Origin: Halovivax sp. | GTDB taxonomy: Archaea > Halobacteriota > Halobacteria > Halobacteriales > Natrialbaceae | Assembly (NCBI GenBank): GCA_007119345.1 | Contig: SKPV01000021.1 | Span: 1 to 30,837 of the forward strand | Direction: 5' to 3' | Length of the DNA stretch: 30,837 nucleotides | Shown here: piece after piece, positions 1 through 7,497 of the stretch | Layout: each line of letters opens with the position of its first letter | Position numbering within the stretch: the stretch's first letter is position 1 | Notes under the pieces: model-generated | The model's input: the letters and a program-made list of their open reading frames with translations, nothing else | What the model was told of the DNA's origin: nothing | The model's database searches: none | Program-made: the position numbers and the translations under genes

Positions 1-108
1 CACATGGAAGACATCGGCGGCCCGGACCTTGAGGAAGGACAGGAACTCGAGTTCGACATCGAGCAGGCCCCCAAGGGCCCGCGCGCGACGAACGTCGAGC
101 GCCTGTAA
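1..108 (+). CDS. cspA: Cold shock protein (CspA family), C-terminal part
   Basis: The window opens inside this gene. The last 35 residues can be read, ending at TAA 106-108. They include HMEDIGGPDLEEGQ and end in APKGPRATNVERL. This matches the final beta strands of the small haloarchaeal CspA proteins, single OB-fold domains of about 64 residues that bind single-stranded RNA or DNA. The RNP motifs lie upstream of the window and cannot be checked. The identification rests on the very conserved C-terminal sequence of the family. The start, promoter and 5' neighbour are not visible. Confidence 0.9.
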   Translation, partial: HMEDIGGPDLEEGQELEFDIEQAPKGPRATNVERL

Positions 109-257
109 GGCGAATTCGCGGAGGTATCGGCACTTCAGAACCGTATTTTACACCGACGAGCGACGGCGCTGGCGTCAGTCCGATCGGTAGCCGACTCGCC
201 GGCGAGCGGAGCCGACGGCGACTCGTCGGCCGGACCGGCCGACGACGCCGGTTCGTC

Positions 258-371
258 GGGTGATCGGGTATCCGGTCGCCGAGCGACGGTCGGCCGGGTG
301 ATCGAGTATCCGGCCGCCGAGCGCCGGTTCCTCGGGTGACCGAGCATACGGTCGCCGACCGTTCGCGCCGC
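258..371. repeat. Three tandem copies of a 38-bp repeat
   Basis: Units start at 258, 296 and 334 with an exact 38-bp period. Each begins gggtgaycgrgyatmcgg and continues ycgccgascg. The copies diverge by several substitutions, most in the third. The array fills much of the 324-bp spacer between cspA and the cupin gene (109-432). The rest of that spacer holds no ORF with haloarchaeal codon character. There are no spacers between units, so this is a simple tandem duplication and not CRISPR. Confidence 0.8.
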
Positions 372-399
372 TGGCGGGCGACCGCCGTCCCGTTCGGTG

Positions 400-409
400 A
401 ACGTTTAGT
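400..409 (+). promoter_or_regulatory. TATA-like box of the cupin gene
   Basis: The stretch aacgtttagt lies centred about 28 bp before the ATG at 433. This is the spacing expected for a leaderless or near-leaderless haloarchaeal transcript. It is locally AT-richer than its surroundings. No BRE or operator could be assigned. Confidence 0.4.
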
Positions 410-432
410 GACTGCATCGCCCACCTACGGTC

Positions 433-861
433 ATGACCGAATCCCAGTCCGAACCGACGCCGCTGATCCGTCGGAGCGACGAGATCGCCTACGAATCGGT
501 CGACGCCGCCGAGGGCCTCTCGAAGGGCGTCTTGATCGCCGACGAGCACGGTGCGCCCAACTTCGCGATTCGGCGGTTCACGCTCGAACCCGGCGCCGAG
601 GTGCCGAAACACACCAACGCGGTCGAGCACGAGCAGTACGTCCTCGACGGCGAGTACGTCGTCGGCATCAGCGATGCGCCTTCGGCGCATCGAGCAGACG
701 GCGAAGCCGTCGACGACGGGGAGGAGTACGAGGTCGGACCGGGCGACTCGCTGTTGATCCCCGCCGGAACCGTCCACTGGTACCGGAACGAGGGCGACGA
801 GGAGGGCGCGTTCATCTGCGCGGTGCCCAACGGCGACGACGAGATCGAGCTGACGGAGTGA
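433..861 (+). CDS. Small single-domain cupin protein
   Basis: This 142-residue protein is a single cupin barrel. Likely metal-binding residues of cupin motif 1 are H60, H66 and E67 or nearby (PKHTNAVEHEQYVLDGE). Motif 2 is GPGDSLLIPAGTVHWYRN with H115. Such proteins bind a divalent metal and act as dioxygenases, isomerases or ligand sensors. The substrate cannot be told from sequence. Residues of about 81-95 (DAPSAHRADGEAVDD) lie between the two motifs and are encoded by two adjacent DNA hairpins (672-711), which looks like an in-frame insertion in a loop. The gene stands alone, with its own TATA-like box and a downstream gene on the opposite strand. A second, longer cupin lies at 30071-30559 but is not a close copy. 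Confidence 0.8.
   Translation: MTESQSEPTPLIRRSDEIAYESVDAAEGLSKGVLIADEHGAPNFAIRRFTLEPGAEVPKHTNAVEHEQYVLDGEYVVGISDAPSAHRADGEAVDDGEEYEVGPGDSLLIPAGTVHWYRNEGDEEGAFICAVPNGDDEIELTE
672..711. repeat. Paired three-base-loop hairpins inside the cupin gene
   Basis: Two perfect inverted repeats lie in tandem. The first, 672-692, has a 9-bp stem and loop ttc. The second, 697-711, has a 6-bp stem (gacggc/gccgtc) and loop gaa. Only 4 bp separate them. They are in frame and encode a hydrophilic loop between the two cupin motifs. A similar pair occurs in the helicase gene at 5771-5814. Read as a small palindromic insertion, this is inference; the inverted repeats themselves are seen directly. Confidence 0.6.
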
Positions 862-981
862 CGCCACCGTCAGTGAGCGACCCGGTCCGGGGAGACGCCG
901 CCGCCCGTGAGCGACTCGGGTCGCGAGGTCGGCACCAACCGAGCCGTCACCCGGCCCGCGCAGCGGGCATCGTCGGCCGGC

Positions 982-1632
982 TCACCCGTTCCACGGGCAC
1001 GGTGCGAGGTCCGCCACCGCCTGGATGACGTCGATTCCGTCGTCGGAGATCACTACGTGACCGCCGAAATCGGTGATCGTGACGGACAGCGACCCCTTCG
1101 CGGGCTCGCCGTCGTCCGGGTCGGCGATCACGGAGTGGACCCCGACCCGGGAGATCGACCCGATACCGGCGCTCTCGTCCGGTTCGACGTCGACCTCGCG
1201 CTCGAGGAGCTCCTCGCCGTCGTCGGTCTCCACGGTCACCGTCCCCGTCCAGCGACCGTCGGTTCGGTTCTCGAGGTCGAACGACCGCGGGGAGAGTTCG
1301 GGGGTCTCGGCCGCTTCGAGGGCGAGGCGCCGTCCGCCGTCCGTCTTCGTCACCGACGCGTCGTAGTAGGTCCCGTCGACGATCACGTAGCCGTCCGCGA
1401 CGTCGATGGCGTCGGCCAGGTGGATGCGGTCGGCCTCGTAGCCGTTCTCCAGGGCGGCGTCGACCTCCGCCCGGATCTCCTCGGGCAACTCGCGGTAGGT
1501 GACCGCCTCGCGCTCGCAGCGCTCGTAGCGGGGGTCGTCGCTCGGCCCGCCCGGATCGTCCTCGTCGAGGGCGCCGAGACAGCCGGCCGCGCCCGCGAGG
1601 GCCGCGGCGGCCAGGAGGGATCTGCGTCGCAT
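982..1632 (-). CDS. Secreted lipoprotein of unknown function
   Basis: A 216-residue protein with the N-terminus MRRRSLLAAAALAGAAGCLG: an arginine cluster, a short hydrophobic stretch and a lipobox with Cys18. This predicts export and lipid anchoring on the outer face of the membrane. The mature part is acidic. It contains a helical piece (residues of about 45-70) and then beta-rich sequence, including a YVIVDGTYYDASV strand and a segment reading WTGTVTVETDDGEELLEREV that resembles an Ig-like or transthyretin-like strand pair. I do not recognise a family beyond haloarchaeal hypothetical lipoproteins. On the minus strand a gcttatgatgg stretch about 35 bp upstream of the ATG may be its promoter. 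It converges with the cupin gene. Confidence 0.7.
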   Translation of the reverse strand: MRRRSLLAAAALAGAAGCLGALDEDDPGGPSDDPRYERCEREAVTYRELPEEIRAEVDAALENGYEADRIHLADAIDVADGYVIVDGTYYDASVTKTDGGRRLALEAAETPELSPRSFDLENRTDGRWTGTVTVETDDGEELLEREVDVEPDESAGIGSISRVGVHSVIADPDDGEPAKGSLSVTITDFGGHVVISDDGIDVIQAVADLAPCPWNG

Positions 1633-1767
1633 GGGTACTGTGTGCGAGTCGTCGCGACGCCATCATAAGCTTCGGGCTAACTACAACGTCGCTTTCACCG
1701 TACGCCACCAGGCGGGGGCGAGCGGGCCACTCGGCGACGTCGAGATCGCGGCGGTCGAGCGAGCGCC

Positions 1768-2766
1768 TCAGGCGGGGCTCGCCGATCGCCCCTCGGGTTC
1801 CGGGAGGTCGTACTCGACGCCCGTCAGCTCCTCGGAGACCTCCCACAGCCGACGCGCGAGCGCGCGATCGTACGACCGCTCGACGGAGCGGTGTGCCGTC
1901 GGCGGTCCGCGCATGTGCCGGAAGCGACTCGGGCCGTAGTACTCGCCGCCCCCGACGTCGGGCGCCGTGGCGGCGTACAGCACCGGAAGCGCCCCCTTCG
2001 CGGCCGACTGGGCGAGGAGGGCGTTCGAGACCCGTCGCAGGGCGAGGCGGACGCGCGAGCCGATCGCCCGCGCCGCCTTCGCCTGGAGCGCCGTGTCGGC
2101 GTACCCCGGGTGGGCCGCGACGCTCGCGATCGCCGAGCCGGCCGCGTCGAGGCGACGGTTCAACTCGTAGGCGAACAGCACGTTAGCGAGCTTCGATCGG
2201 CGGTAGGCGTCCCACCGGTCGTACTCGTCTCCGTCGCTCCCGAGTCCGAGGCCTCCCTCTCGGTCGACCTCGGCGAGGTCGTCGACGTCGAGTTCGCCGC
2301 CGCGGTGCATCTCGCTCGAGACGGTGACGACCCGGCCGTCGTCGGCGATCGAACCCAGGAGCCGTCCCGTCAGCGCGAAGTGGCCGAGGTGGTTGACGCC
2401 GAACTGCTCCTCGAAGCCGTCGGCGGTCTCGCGTCGGGGGATCGCCATCGTACCGGCGTTGTTGATCAGCAGGTCGATCGGCTCGCGCTCGTCGCCGACC
2501 CGCTCGGCGAAGGCGCGGATCGCGTCGAGCGAGGCCAGGTCGAGGCGCTCGACCGCGAGGGCGCCGTCGCCGTCGTCCTCGCCGACGTCCGCACGAATCT
2601 CGTCGGCCGCCGCTTCGCCCCGCCCGGCGCTCCGGCACGCCATCACCACGGTCGCGCCGTTCCTCGCGAACTCCCTGGCGGTTTCGAAGCCGATCCCGCT
2701 GTTCGCCCCCGTGACGATCGCTCGTCGGTCGCTGCAGTCCGGGACGTCGGCGGCGATCCGGGCCAT
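1768..2766 (-). CDS. Short-chain dehydrogenase/reductase (retinol dehydrogenase-like)
   Basis: A 332-residue Rossmann-fold oxidoreductase. The cofactor motif TGANSGIG is at residues 19-26, NNAG at 102-105, the catalytic Ser at about 150-151 (VTVSSEMH), and the active-site pair Tyr188 and Lys192 in AYRRSK. The Arg after the second beta strand (MACRS) suggests NADP(H). The extended C-terminus, the SSEMH motif and the YxRSKLAN run place it with the retinol dehydrogenase/WW-oxidoreductase-like SDRs common in haloarchaea, which act on aldehydes, ketones or alcohols. The true substrate is unknown. The start ATG is followed at once by the expected SDR N-terminus. The gene is divergent from the prolyl oligopeptidase, with about 116 bp between the starts. 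Confidence 0.85.
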   Translation of the reverse strand: MARIAADVPDCSDRRAIVTGANSGIGFETAREFARNGATVVMACRSAGRGEAAADEIRADVGEDDGDGALAVERLDLASLDAIRAFAERVGDEREPIDLLINNAGTMAIPRRETADGFEEQFGVNHLGHFALTGRLLGSIADDGRVVTVSSEMHRGGELDVDDLAEVDREGGLGLGSDGDEYDRWDAYRRSKLANVLFAYELNRRLDAAGSAIASVAAHPGYADTALQAKAARAIGSRVRLALRRVSNALLAQSAAKGALPVLYAATAPDVGGGEYYGPSRFRHMRGPPTAHRSVERSYDRALARRLWEVSEELTGVEYDLPEPEGRSASPA

Positions 2767-2882
2767 GGGGAGTCTTCGGGTGCGGACCGGTTGACGGTTG
2801 TGCCGGAGGATTCTCGCGATCGGATTCGCCCCGGCCCGCCGCTTTCCGAGGCTTGAAGCCGCGACCGGACGGAGGCAGTGGC

Positions 2883-4997
2883 ATGCGAACCCCTCCCGAC
2901 ACCGAGCGGGATCCGGTCACGGACGAACGACACGGTGAGCCGATCGTCGATCCCTACCGCTGGCTCGAAGCCGACGACGAGGCCGTCGCCGAGTGGGGGG
3001 CCGACCAGAACGCCTACACCGACGAGATCCTGGACGCCGAGCGCCGCGAGTCGCTGCGGCCCCGCCTGGAGCGACTGGCCGAGCGGGCGACCTACCACTT
3101 GCCGAAGTCGCGCGGCGGCCGGTACGTCCAGCTGATCGAGGCGCCCGACGCGGACCAACCCCGCCTGACCGTCAGGGAGGGACGCGACGACGAGCCCCGC
3201 ACGCTCGTCGACCCCGCCGAGCTGGGCGCAGAGGTCTCGGTGAACTGGTTCGTCCCGTCGCCCGGCGGCGACCGCCTGGTCTACGGCCTGATGGAAGGCG
3301 GCACCGAGGAGTACGACCTCCGGGTGCTCGACGTCGAGTCGGGCGAGGTGATCGACCGGCTGGACGACGTCGGGCGGTGTAACGAGTTCGCCGTCGCGTG
3401 GGCGGGCGGCGGGAGCGGAGGCGAGGCCGGTACCGACGGGGGCGGCGCCGGTGGCGGAGACGGAGCGGGTGAGAAAGACGCCGACGGCTTCTACTACCTC
3501 TCTACGGGCAGCGCCGACGACGGCGCACTGCTGGAGAAGGAGCTGCGCTACCGCGAGCTCGGCGGCGAGGATCGGTTCGTCACCGACGGGATCCCGCCCG
3601 AGCGCTGGCCGGGCGTCCGGGTCGACCGCGAGAGCGGGCTGGTGCTGGTCGCCCTCGGCGAGCTCGGGTCGAACGCGAACCTCTACGCCCTCGACGACGA
3701 CGAGCTCGTCCCCGTCGTCGTCGACGTCGACGCGACGTTTCGGCCGCTGATCCACGAGGGTCGCGTCTACCTGCTCACGGACCACGAGGCGCCGCGGTAC
3801 AGGCTGCTGGGGATCGACGCCGGAGACTTCGCCGACGCCGACGGGCCCGACGACTTCGAGACGGTCGTCCCCGAGGGCGAGGACGTCCTGCTCGACGTCG
3901 CGCCGGCCGGTGACGGGTTCGCGCTCCACCGGATCCGCGAGGCGGCCTCCGTCGTCACGGTCCACGACGGCCACGGCGCGAAGCGCCACGAACTCTCGCT
4001 CCCCGATCACGTCGGGATCGCCAGGGACGGCTTCGACGGCAGTCCCGACGACGCGGAGCTGTTCTTCTCCATCGGCGGGTTCGACCGCCCGACCGGTATC
4101 GCGTACGCGGACGTCGGACCGGGGGCCGGCCCGAACGACTGGGCCGTCCGCCAGGAACCCGAGCTGCCGGCCGAACTCGATCCGCGCGGGGACCTCGAGC
4201 TGACCGTCGAGCGCATCCGGGTCGACTCGACCGACGGCGCGACCGTCCCCGTCTACGTCGTCCACCGGGCGGACCTCGAGCCGGACGGCGACGCGCCGAC
4301 GGTGCTCACCGGCTACGGCGGCTTTCGGATCCCGCGACTGCCCGGTTTCGCGCCGTACGCCCTCCCCTTCCTCGCGGACGGCGGGGTGTACGCGCTCGCC
4401 TGCCTGCGCGGCGGCCTCGAGTTCGGCGAGGAGTGGCACGAGGCCGGCTCGCGCGAGCACAAGCACCACGTCTTCGAGGACTTCGAGGCCGCCGCCGCGG
4501 CGCTGATCGACCGGGGCTACACGAACGCCGACCGACTGGCGGGGTGGGGCGGCTCGAACGGCGGGTTGCTCGTCGGCGCCGCCCTGACGCGACGCCCCGA
4601 CCTGTTCGGCGCGATAGTCTGTGCCGTCCCGTTGCTCGACATGCTGCGCTTCCACGAGTTTCTCCTCGGTCGGACCTGGACGCCCGAGTACGGCTCGCCC
4701 GATGACCCCGAGGCGTTCGCGTGGCTCCGCGAGTACTCGCCCTACCACAACGTCGCGGAACGCGACTACCCCGCGACGCTGTTCTGGACCTCCGCGGGCG
4801 ACACGCGAGTCCACCCGGCCCACGCCCGGAAGATGGCCGCGCTCGTCCAGGCCGAGACGATCGGCGACGCGCCGATCTGCTTCCGGAGCTACGACGAGAC
4901 CGGCCACGGCGTCGGCACGCCCACCTGGCTCGAGGTCGACCAGCAGGTCGATCAGTGGACGTTCGTCTACGAGGCGCTGGACGTCGAACCGAGCTAA
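2883..4997 (+). CDS. Prolyl oligopeptidase family serine peptidase (S9A)
   Basis: A 704-residue peptidase that cleaves short peptides, usually after proline, probably in the cytoplasm because no signal peptide is present. The N-terminus has the family opening DPYRWLE. A beta-propeller region follows, then the alpha/beta hydrolase domain with Ser558 in GGSNGG, Asp640 in SAGDTRVHP and His675 in DETGHG. All three catalytic residues are therefore present. I chose the ATG at 2883, preceded by ggagg at 2871-2875, over an in-frame TTG at 2853. Residues of about 175-199 form a Gly-rich linker (GGGSGGEAGTDGGGAGGGDG) inside the propeller, probably a surface loop. It could supply amino acids from peptides brought in by the importer further downstream; that link is inference. 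Confidence 0.92.
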   Translation: MRTPPDTERDPVTDERHGEPIVDPYRWLEADDEAVAEWGADQNAYTDEILDAERRESLRPRLERLAERATYHLPKSRGGRYVQLIEAPDADQPRLTVREGRDDEPRTLVDPAELGAEVSVNWFVPSPGGDRLVYGLMEGGTEEYDLRVLDVESGEVIDRLDDVGRCNEFAVAWAGGGSGGEAGTDGGGAGGGDGAGEKDADGFYYLSTGSADDGALLEKELRYRELGGEDRFVTDGIPPERWPGVRVDRESGLVLVALGELGSNANLYALDDDELVPVVVDVDATFRPLIHEGRVYLLTDHEAPRYRLLGIDAGDFADADGPDDFETVVPEGEDVLLDVAPAGDGFALHRIREAASVVTVHDGHGAKRHELSLPDHVGIARDGFDGSPDDAELFFSIGGFDRPTGIAYADVGPGAGPNDWAVRQEPELPAELDPRGDLELTVERIRVDSTDGATVPVYVVHRADLEPDGDAPTVLTGYGGFRIPRLPGFAPYALPFLADGGVYALACLRGGLEFGEEWHEAGSREHKHHVFEDFEAAAAALIDRGYTNADRLAGWGGSNGGLLVGAALTRRPDLFGAIVCAVPLLDMLRFHEFLLGRTWTPEYGSPDDPEAFAWLREYSPYHNVAERDYPATLFWTSAGDTRVHPAHARKMAALVQAETIGDAPICFRSYDETGHGVGTPTWLEVDQQVDQWTFVYEALDVEPS

Positions 4998-4998
4998 G

Positions 4999-5015
4999 GG
5001 CGGGCTACGCCCGCC
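4999..5015. terminator. GC hairpin just after the peptidase stop
   Basis: A perfect inverted repeat with stem ggcgggc/gcccgcc and loop tac begins within 2 bp of the TAA. It could help end transcription or protect the 3' end, but no T-run follows it. It has the same design (7-bp stem, three-base loop) as the hairpins found inside coding regions in this window. Confidence 0.35.
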
Positions 5016-5060
5016 GACGTTCGAACCGCTCAAGTACGTCGCCTCGCTACGCACCCCATA

Positions 5061-7169
5061 GTGTCGAAGCAGCTCCAGGACGTCGAGACCCTCTTCTGTC
5101 ACGAGATCGGCGACGACTACCAGGTCGTCGTCACCCGGGACGGCGAGCGGCTGTTCCGGGCGAAGCTGGGGCTCTCGGAGACGTCGGCCGGCCCCCGGCC
5201 GAGCAAGTTCCGGATCAAGCGGGGTTCGAGCGAGGAGCCCCGCCAGCCCGACGAGTTCGTCGAGCTGGCCCGGCGGGCCGAGCGCATCCGCATCTCCGAG
5301 CAGACCTCGCCGGCGGGCCGCCGCGAGCTCCAGGAGATGTTCGACGGCTACCAGCTCGAGGCGAAGGTGGTCCGCACGTGCCGGTACTGCGCCTCCGCGG
5401 GGAGGTACTCGCCGATCACGTCGGAGACGGCGATCAAGGACGACCGGGACTGGATCTGCACCGACTGCGCCCGCCGGGAGCTGGAGCGCCAGCTCTCGTA
5501 CGTCGGGGGCGTGACGGGCGCGGCGAAAGATCGCCTCGAGGAGCTCATGCTCGAGGTCCAGGACCTCCAGCGGATCGTGAACCTGTTGAAGGGCCGGCTC
5601 GACCCGGACCTGACGAAGTTCGACACGATCTCGGCGACCGTCGACGAGGTCGATCCCGTCCGGGTCGACGCCCTCGACCTGCACCCCGACCTGCAGGGGC
5701 TGCTGGAGGACCGCTTCGAGACCCTCCTGCCGGTCCAGAGCCTGGCCGCCGAGAACGGCCTGTTCGAGGGCGCGGAACGCAGTTCCGCGGAAGACGCGAG
5801 CGGACGGAGTCCGCGAGACGGGCCGCGCGATCAGCTGGTGGTGAGCGCGACGGCGACCGGCAAGACCCTCGTCGGCGAGCTGGCGGGCATCGACCGCGTC
5901 CTCAAGGGCGAGGGGAAGATGCTCTTTCTCGTTCCGCTGGTGGCGCTGGCCAACCAGAAACACGAGGACTTCGCGGACGAGTACGGCCACCTGGTCGACG
6001 TCTCGATCCGCGTCGGGGCGAGTCGCATCGCCGACTCCGGCTCGCGGTTCGACCCGAACGCGGACGTGATCGTCGGCACCTACGAGGGGATCGACCACGC
6101 CCTGCGGACCGGCAAGGACATGGGCGATATCGCCACCGTCGTCATCGACGAGGTCCACACCCTGAAGGAAGAAGAGCGCGGCCACCGGCTCGACGGGCTC
6201 ATCTCCCGGCTCAAGTACACGTGCGAGCGGCGAGCGAAGCGCCGGGACGACTACGACGGCGCCCAGTGGATCTACCTCTCGGCGACCGTCGGCAACCCCG
6301 AGGAGCTCGCCCGGGCGCTGGAGGCGACGCTCATCGAGTTCGAGGAGCGCCCGGTCCCCATCGAGCGCCACGTCACGTTCGCCGACGACCGGGAGAAGGT
6401 CCGCATCGAGAACAAGCTGGTCAAGCGGGAGTTCGACACGAAGTCCTCGAAGGGCTACCGGGGACAGACGATCGTCTTCACGAACTCCCGGCGGCGCTGC
6501 CACGAGATCGCCCGCCGGCTGGAGTACGACGCGGCGCCGTACCACGCGGGACTCGACTACAAGCGCCGGAAGACCGTCGAGCGGAAGTTCGGCGACCAGG
6601 AGCTGGCGGCCGTCGTCACGACCGCCGCCCTGGCCGCGGGGGTCGACTTCCCGGCCTCGCAGGTGATCTTCGACACCCTCGCGATGGGCATCGAGTGGCT
6701 CTCCGTCCAGGAGTTCCACCAGATGCTCGGCCGCGCCGGCCGGCCGGATTACCACGACGAGGGGAAAGTGTACCTGCTGGTCGAGCCGGACTGCAGCTAC
6801 CACAACTCGATGGAGCGGACCGAAGACGAGGTCGCGTTCACGCTCCTCAAAGGAGAGATGGAGTCGGTGATGACCCACTACGACGAGGCCGCCGCCGTCG
6901 AGGAGACCCTGGCGAACGTCACCGTCGGCGGCCGGGACGCGAAGCGACTGAACGACCGAATGCTCGGGAAGGTGCCCACGAAACACGCCGTCGGGAAGCT
7001 CATCGAGTACGACTTCATCGACGGCTTCGAACCGACGCCGCTGGGTCGGGTCGTCACCGAACACTTCCTCGATCCGGGGGAGGCGTTCGCCCTGCTCGAC
7101 GGCATTCGCACGGACGCACACCCGTACGACCTCGTCGCCGACATCGAACTGCGCGACGACGACCTGTAA
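5061..7169 (+). CDS. Ski2-like DEAD/DEAH-box helicase with N-terminal zinc site
   Basis: A 702-residue superfamily 2 helicase starting at GTG. Helicase motifs appear in order: Walker A SATATGKT (262-269), a Walker B box reading DEVH (363-366), LSAT (406-409), the motif V region TAALAAGVDFP (about 521-531), and QMLGRAGRP (554-562). The Ski2/Hel308-type motifs predict ATP-driven unwinding or remodelling of DNA or RNA. The N-terminal 250 residues are not helicase core. They carry C107, C110, C133 and C136 (CRYC and CTDC), a likely zinc site for nucleic-acid binding, then a helical stretch (residues of about 140-180). Residues 236-257 are encoded by two DNA hairpins and look like an insertion just before the core. 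It lies 63 bp after the peptidase and could be cotranscribed with it. The exact cellular role is not known to me. Confidence 0.85.
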   Translation: MSKQLQDVETLFCHEIGDDYQVVVTRDGERLFRAKLGLSETSAGPRPSKFRIKRGSSEEPRQPDEFVELARRAERIRISEQTSPAGRRELQEMFDGYQLEAKVVRTCRYCASAGRYSPITSETAIKDDRDWICTDCARRELERQLSYVGGVTGAAKDRLEELMLEVQDLQRIVNLLKGRLDPDLTKFDTISATVDEVDPVRVDALDLHPDLQGLLEDRFETLLPVQSLAAENGLFEGAERSSAEDASGRSPRDGPRDQLVVSATATGKTLVGELAGIDRVLKGEGKMLFLVPLVALANQKHEDFADEYGHLVDVSIRVGASRIADSGSRFDPNADVIVGTYEGIDHALRTGKDMGDIATVVIDEVHTLKEEERGHRLDGLISRLKYTCERRAKRRDDYDGAQWIYLSATVGNPEELARALEATLIEFEERPVPIERHVTFADDREKVRIENKLVKREFDTKSSKGYRGQTIVFTNSRRRCHEIARRLEYDAAPYHAGLDYKRRKTVERKFGDQELAAVVTTAALAAGVDFPASQVIFDTLAMGIEWLSVQEFHQMLGRAGRPDYHDEGKVYLLVEPDCSYHNSMERTEDEVAFTLLKGEMESVMTHYDEAAAVEETLANVTVGGRDAKRLNDRMLGKVPTKHAVGKLIEYDFIDGFEPTPLGRVVTEHFLDPGEAFALLDGIRTDAHPYDLVADIELRDDDL
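5771..5814. repeat. Paired three-base-loop hairpins inside the helicase gene
   Basis: The first inverted repeat, 5771-5789, has an 8-bp stem (cgcggaac/gttccgcg) and loop gca. The second, 5800-5814, has a 6-bp stem (gcggac/gtccgc) and loop gga. Ten bp separate them. They are in frame and encode a Ser/Arg/Asp-rich linker (AERSSAEDASGRSPRDG) just before the helicase core. The arrangement mirrors the pair in the cupin gene at 672-711, although the sequences differ. Confidence 0.6.
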
Positions 7170-7237
7170 ACGAGGCCCTCGCGGACGGCCCGCTCGACCC
7201 CCTCGGCGGCGGCCGTACTCGTCTTCGGGGCTTCCTT

Positions 7238-7402
7238 CGACGGCGGCCACCTGGTTCACGGCACCAGGTCCGACGGCGGCCACCTGGTTCACGGCACCAG
7301 GTCCGACGGCGACCACCTGGTTCACGGCACCAGGTCCGACGGCGACCACCTGGTTCTCGGCCCCGCGTCCGACGGCGACCATCTGGTTCTCAACCCCGCG
7401 TT
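7238..7402. repeat. Five tandem copies of a 33-bp repeat, each the basis of a hairpin
   Basis: Units begin at 7238, 7271, 7304, 7337 and 7370 with an exact 33-bp period. The first three carry acctggt-tcacggc-accaggt, a 7-bp stem with a 7-base loop. In the last two units the second arm has changed to a cccgcgt type sequence. The last unit runs into a different hairpin, ccccgcg-tt-cgcgggg, at 7394-7409. The array fills about half of the 328-bp spacer (7170-7497) after the helicase. I see no gene there. Because 33 is a multiple of 3, the array also creates a long false antisense ORF with an 11-residue repeat. Confidence 0.85.
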
Positions 7403-7497
7403 CGCGGGGCAACGATCGTCTTCCGTGACCTGTCTGCGGCCGGAACGGTAACGATCGGTTCGACCGGACGCGAGTCCAACGCGGGCCCCCGGTCCGG

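Noticed and set aside
2853..2882. TTG start for the prolyl oligopeptidase
   Set aside because: The ATG at 2883 has ggagg at a good distance and begins just before the conserved family N-terminus.
7238..7402. Possible CRISPR array
   Set aside because: Units follow each other directly with no unique spacers, the copies diverge, and no cas gene is in the window.
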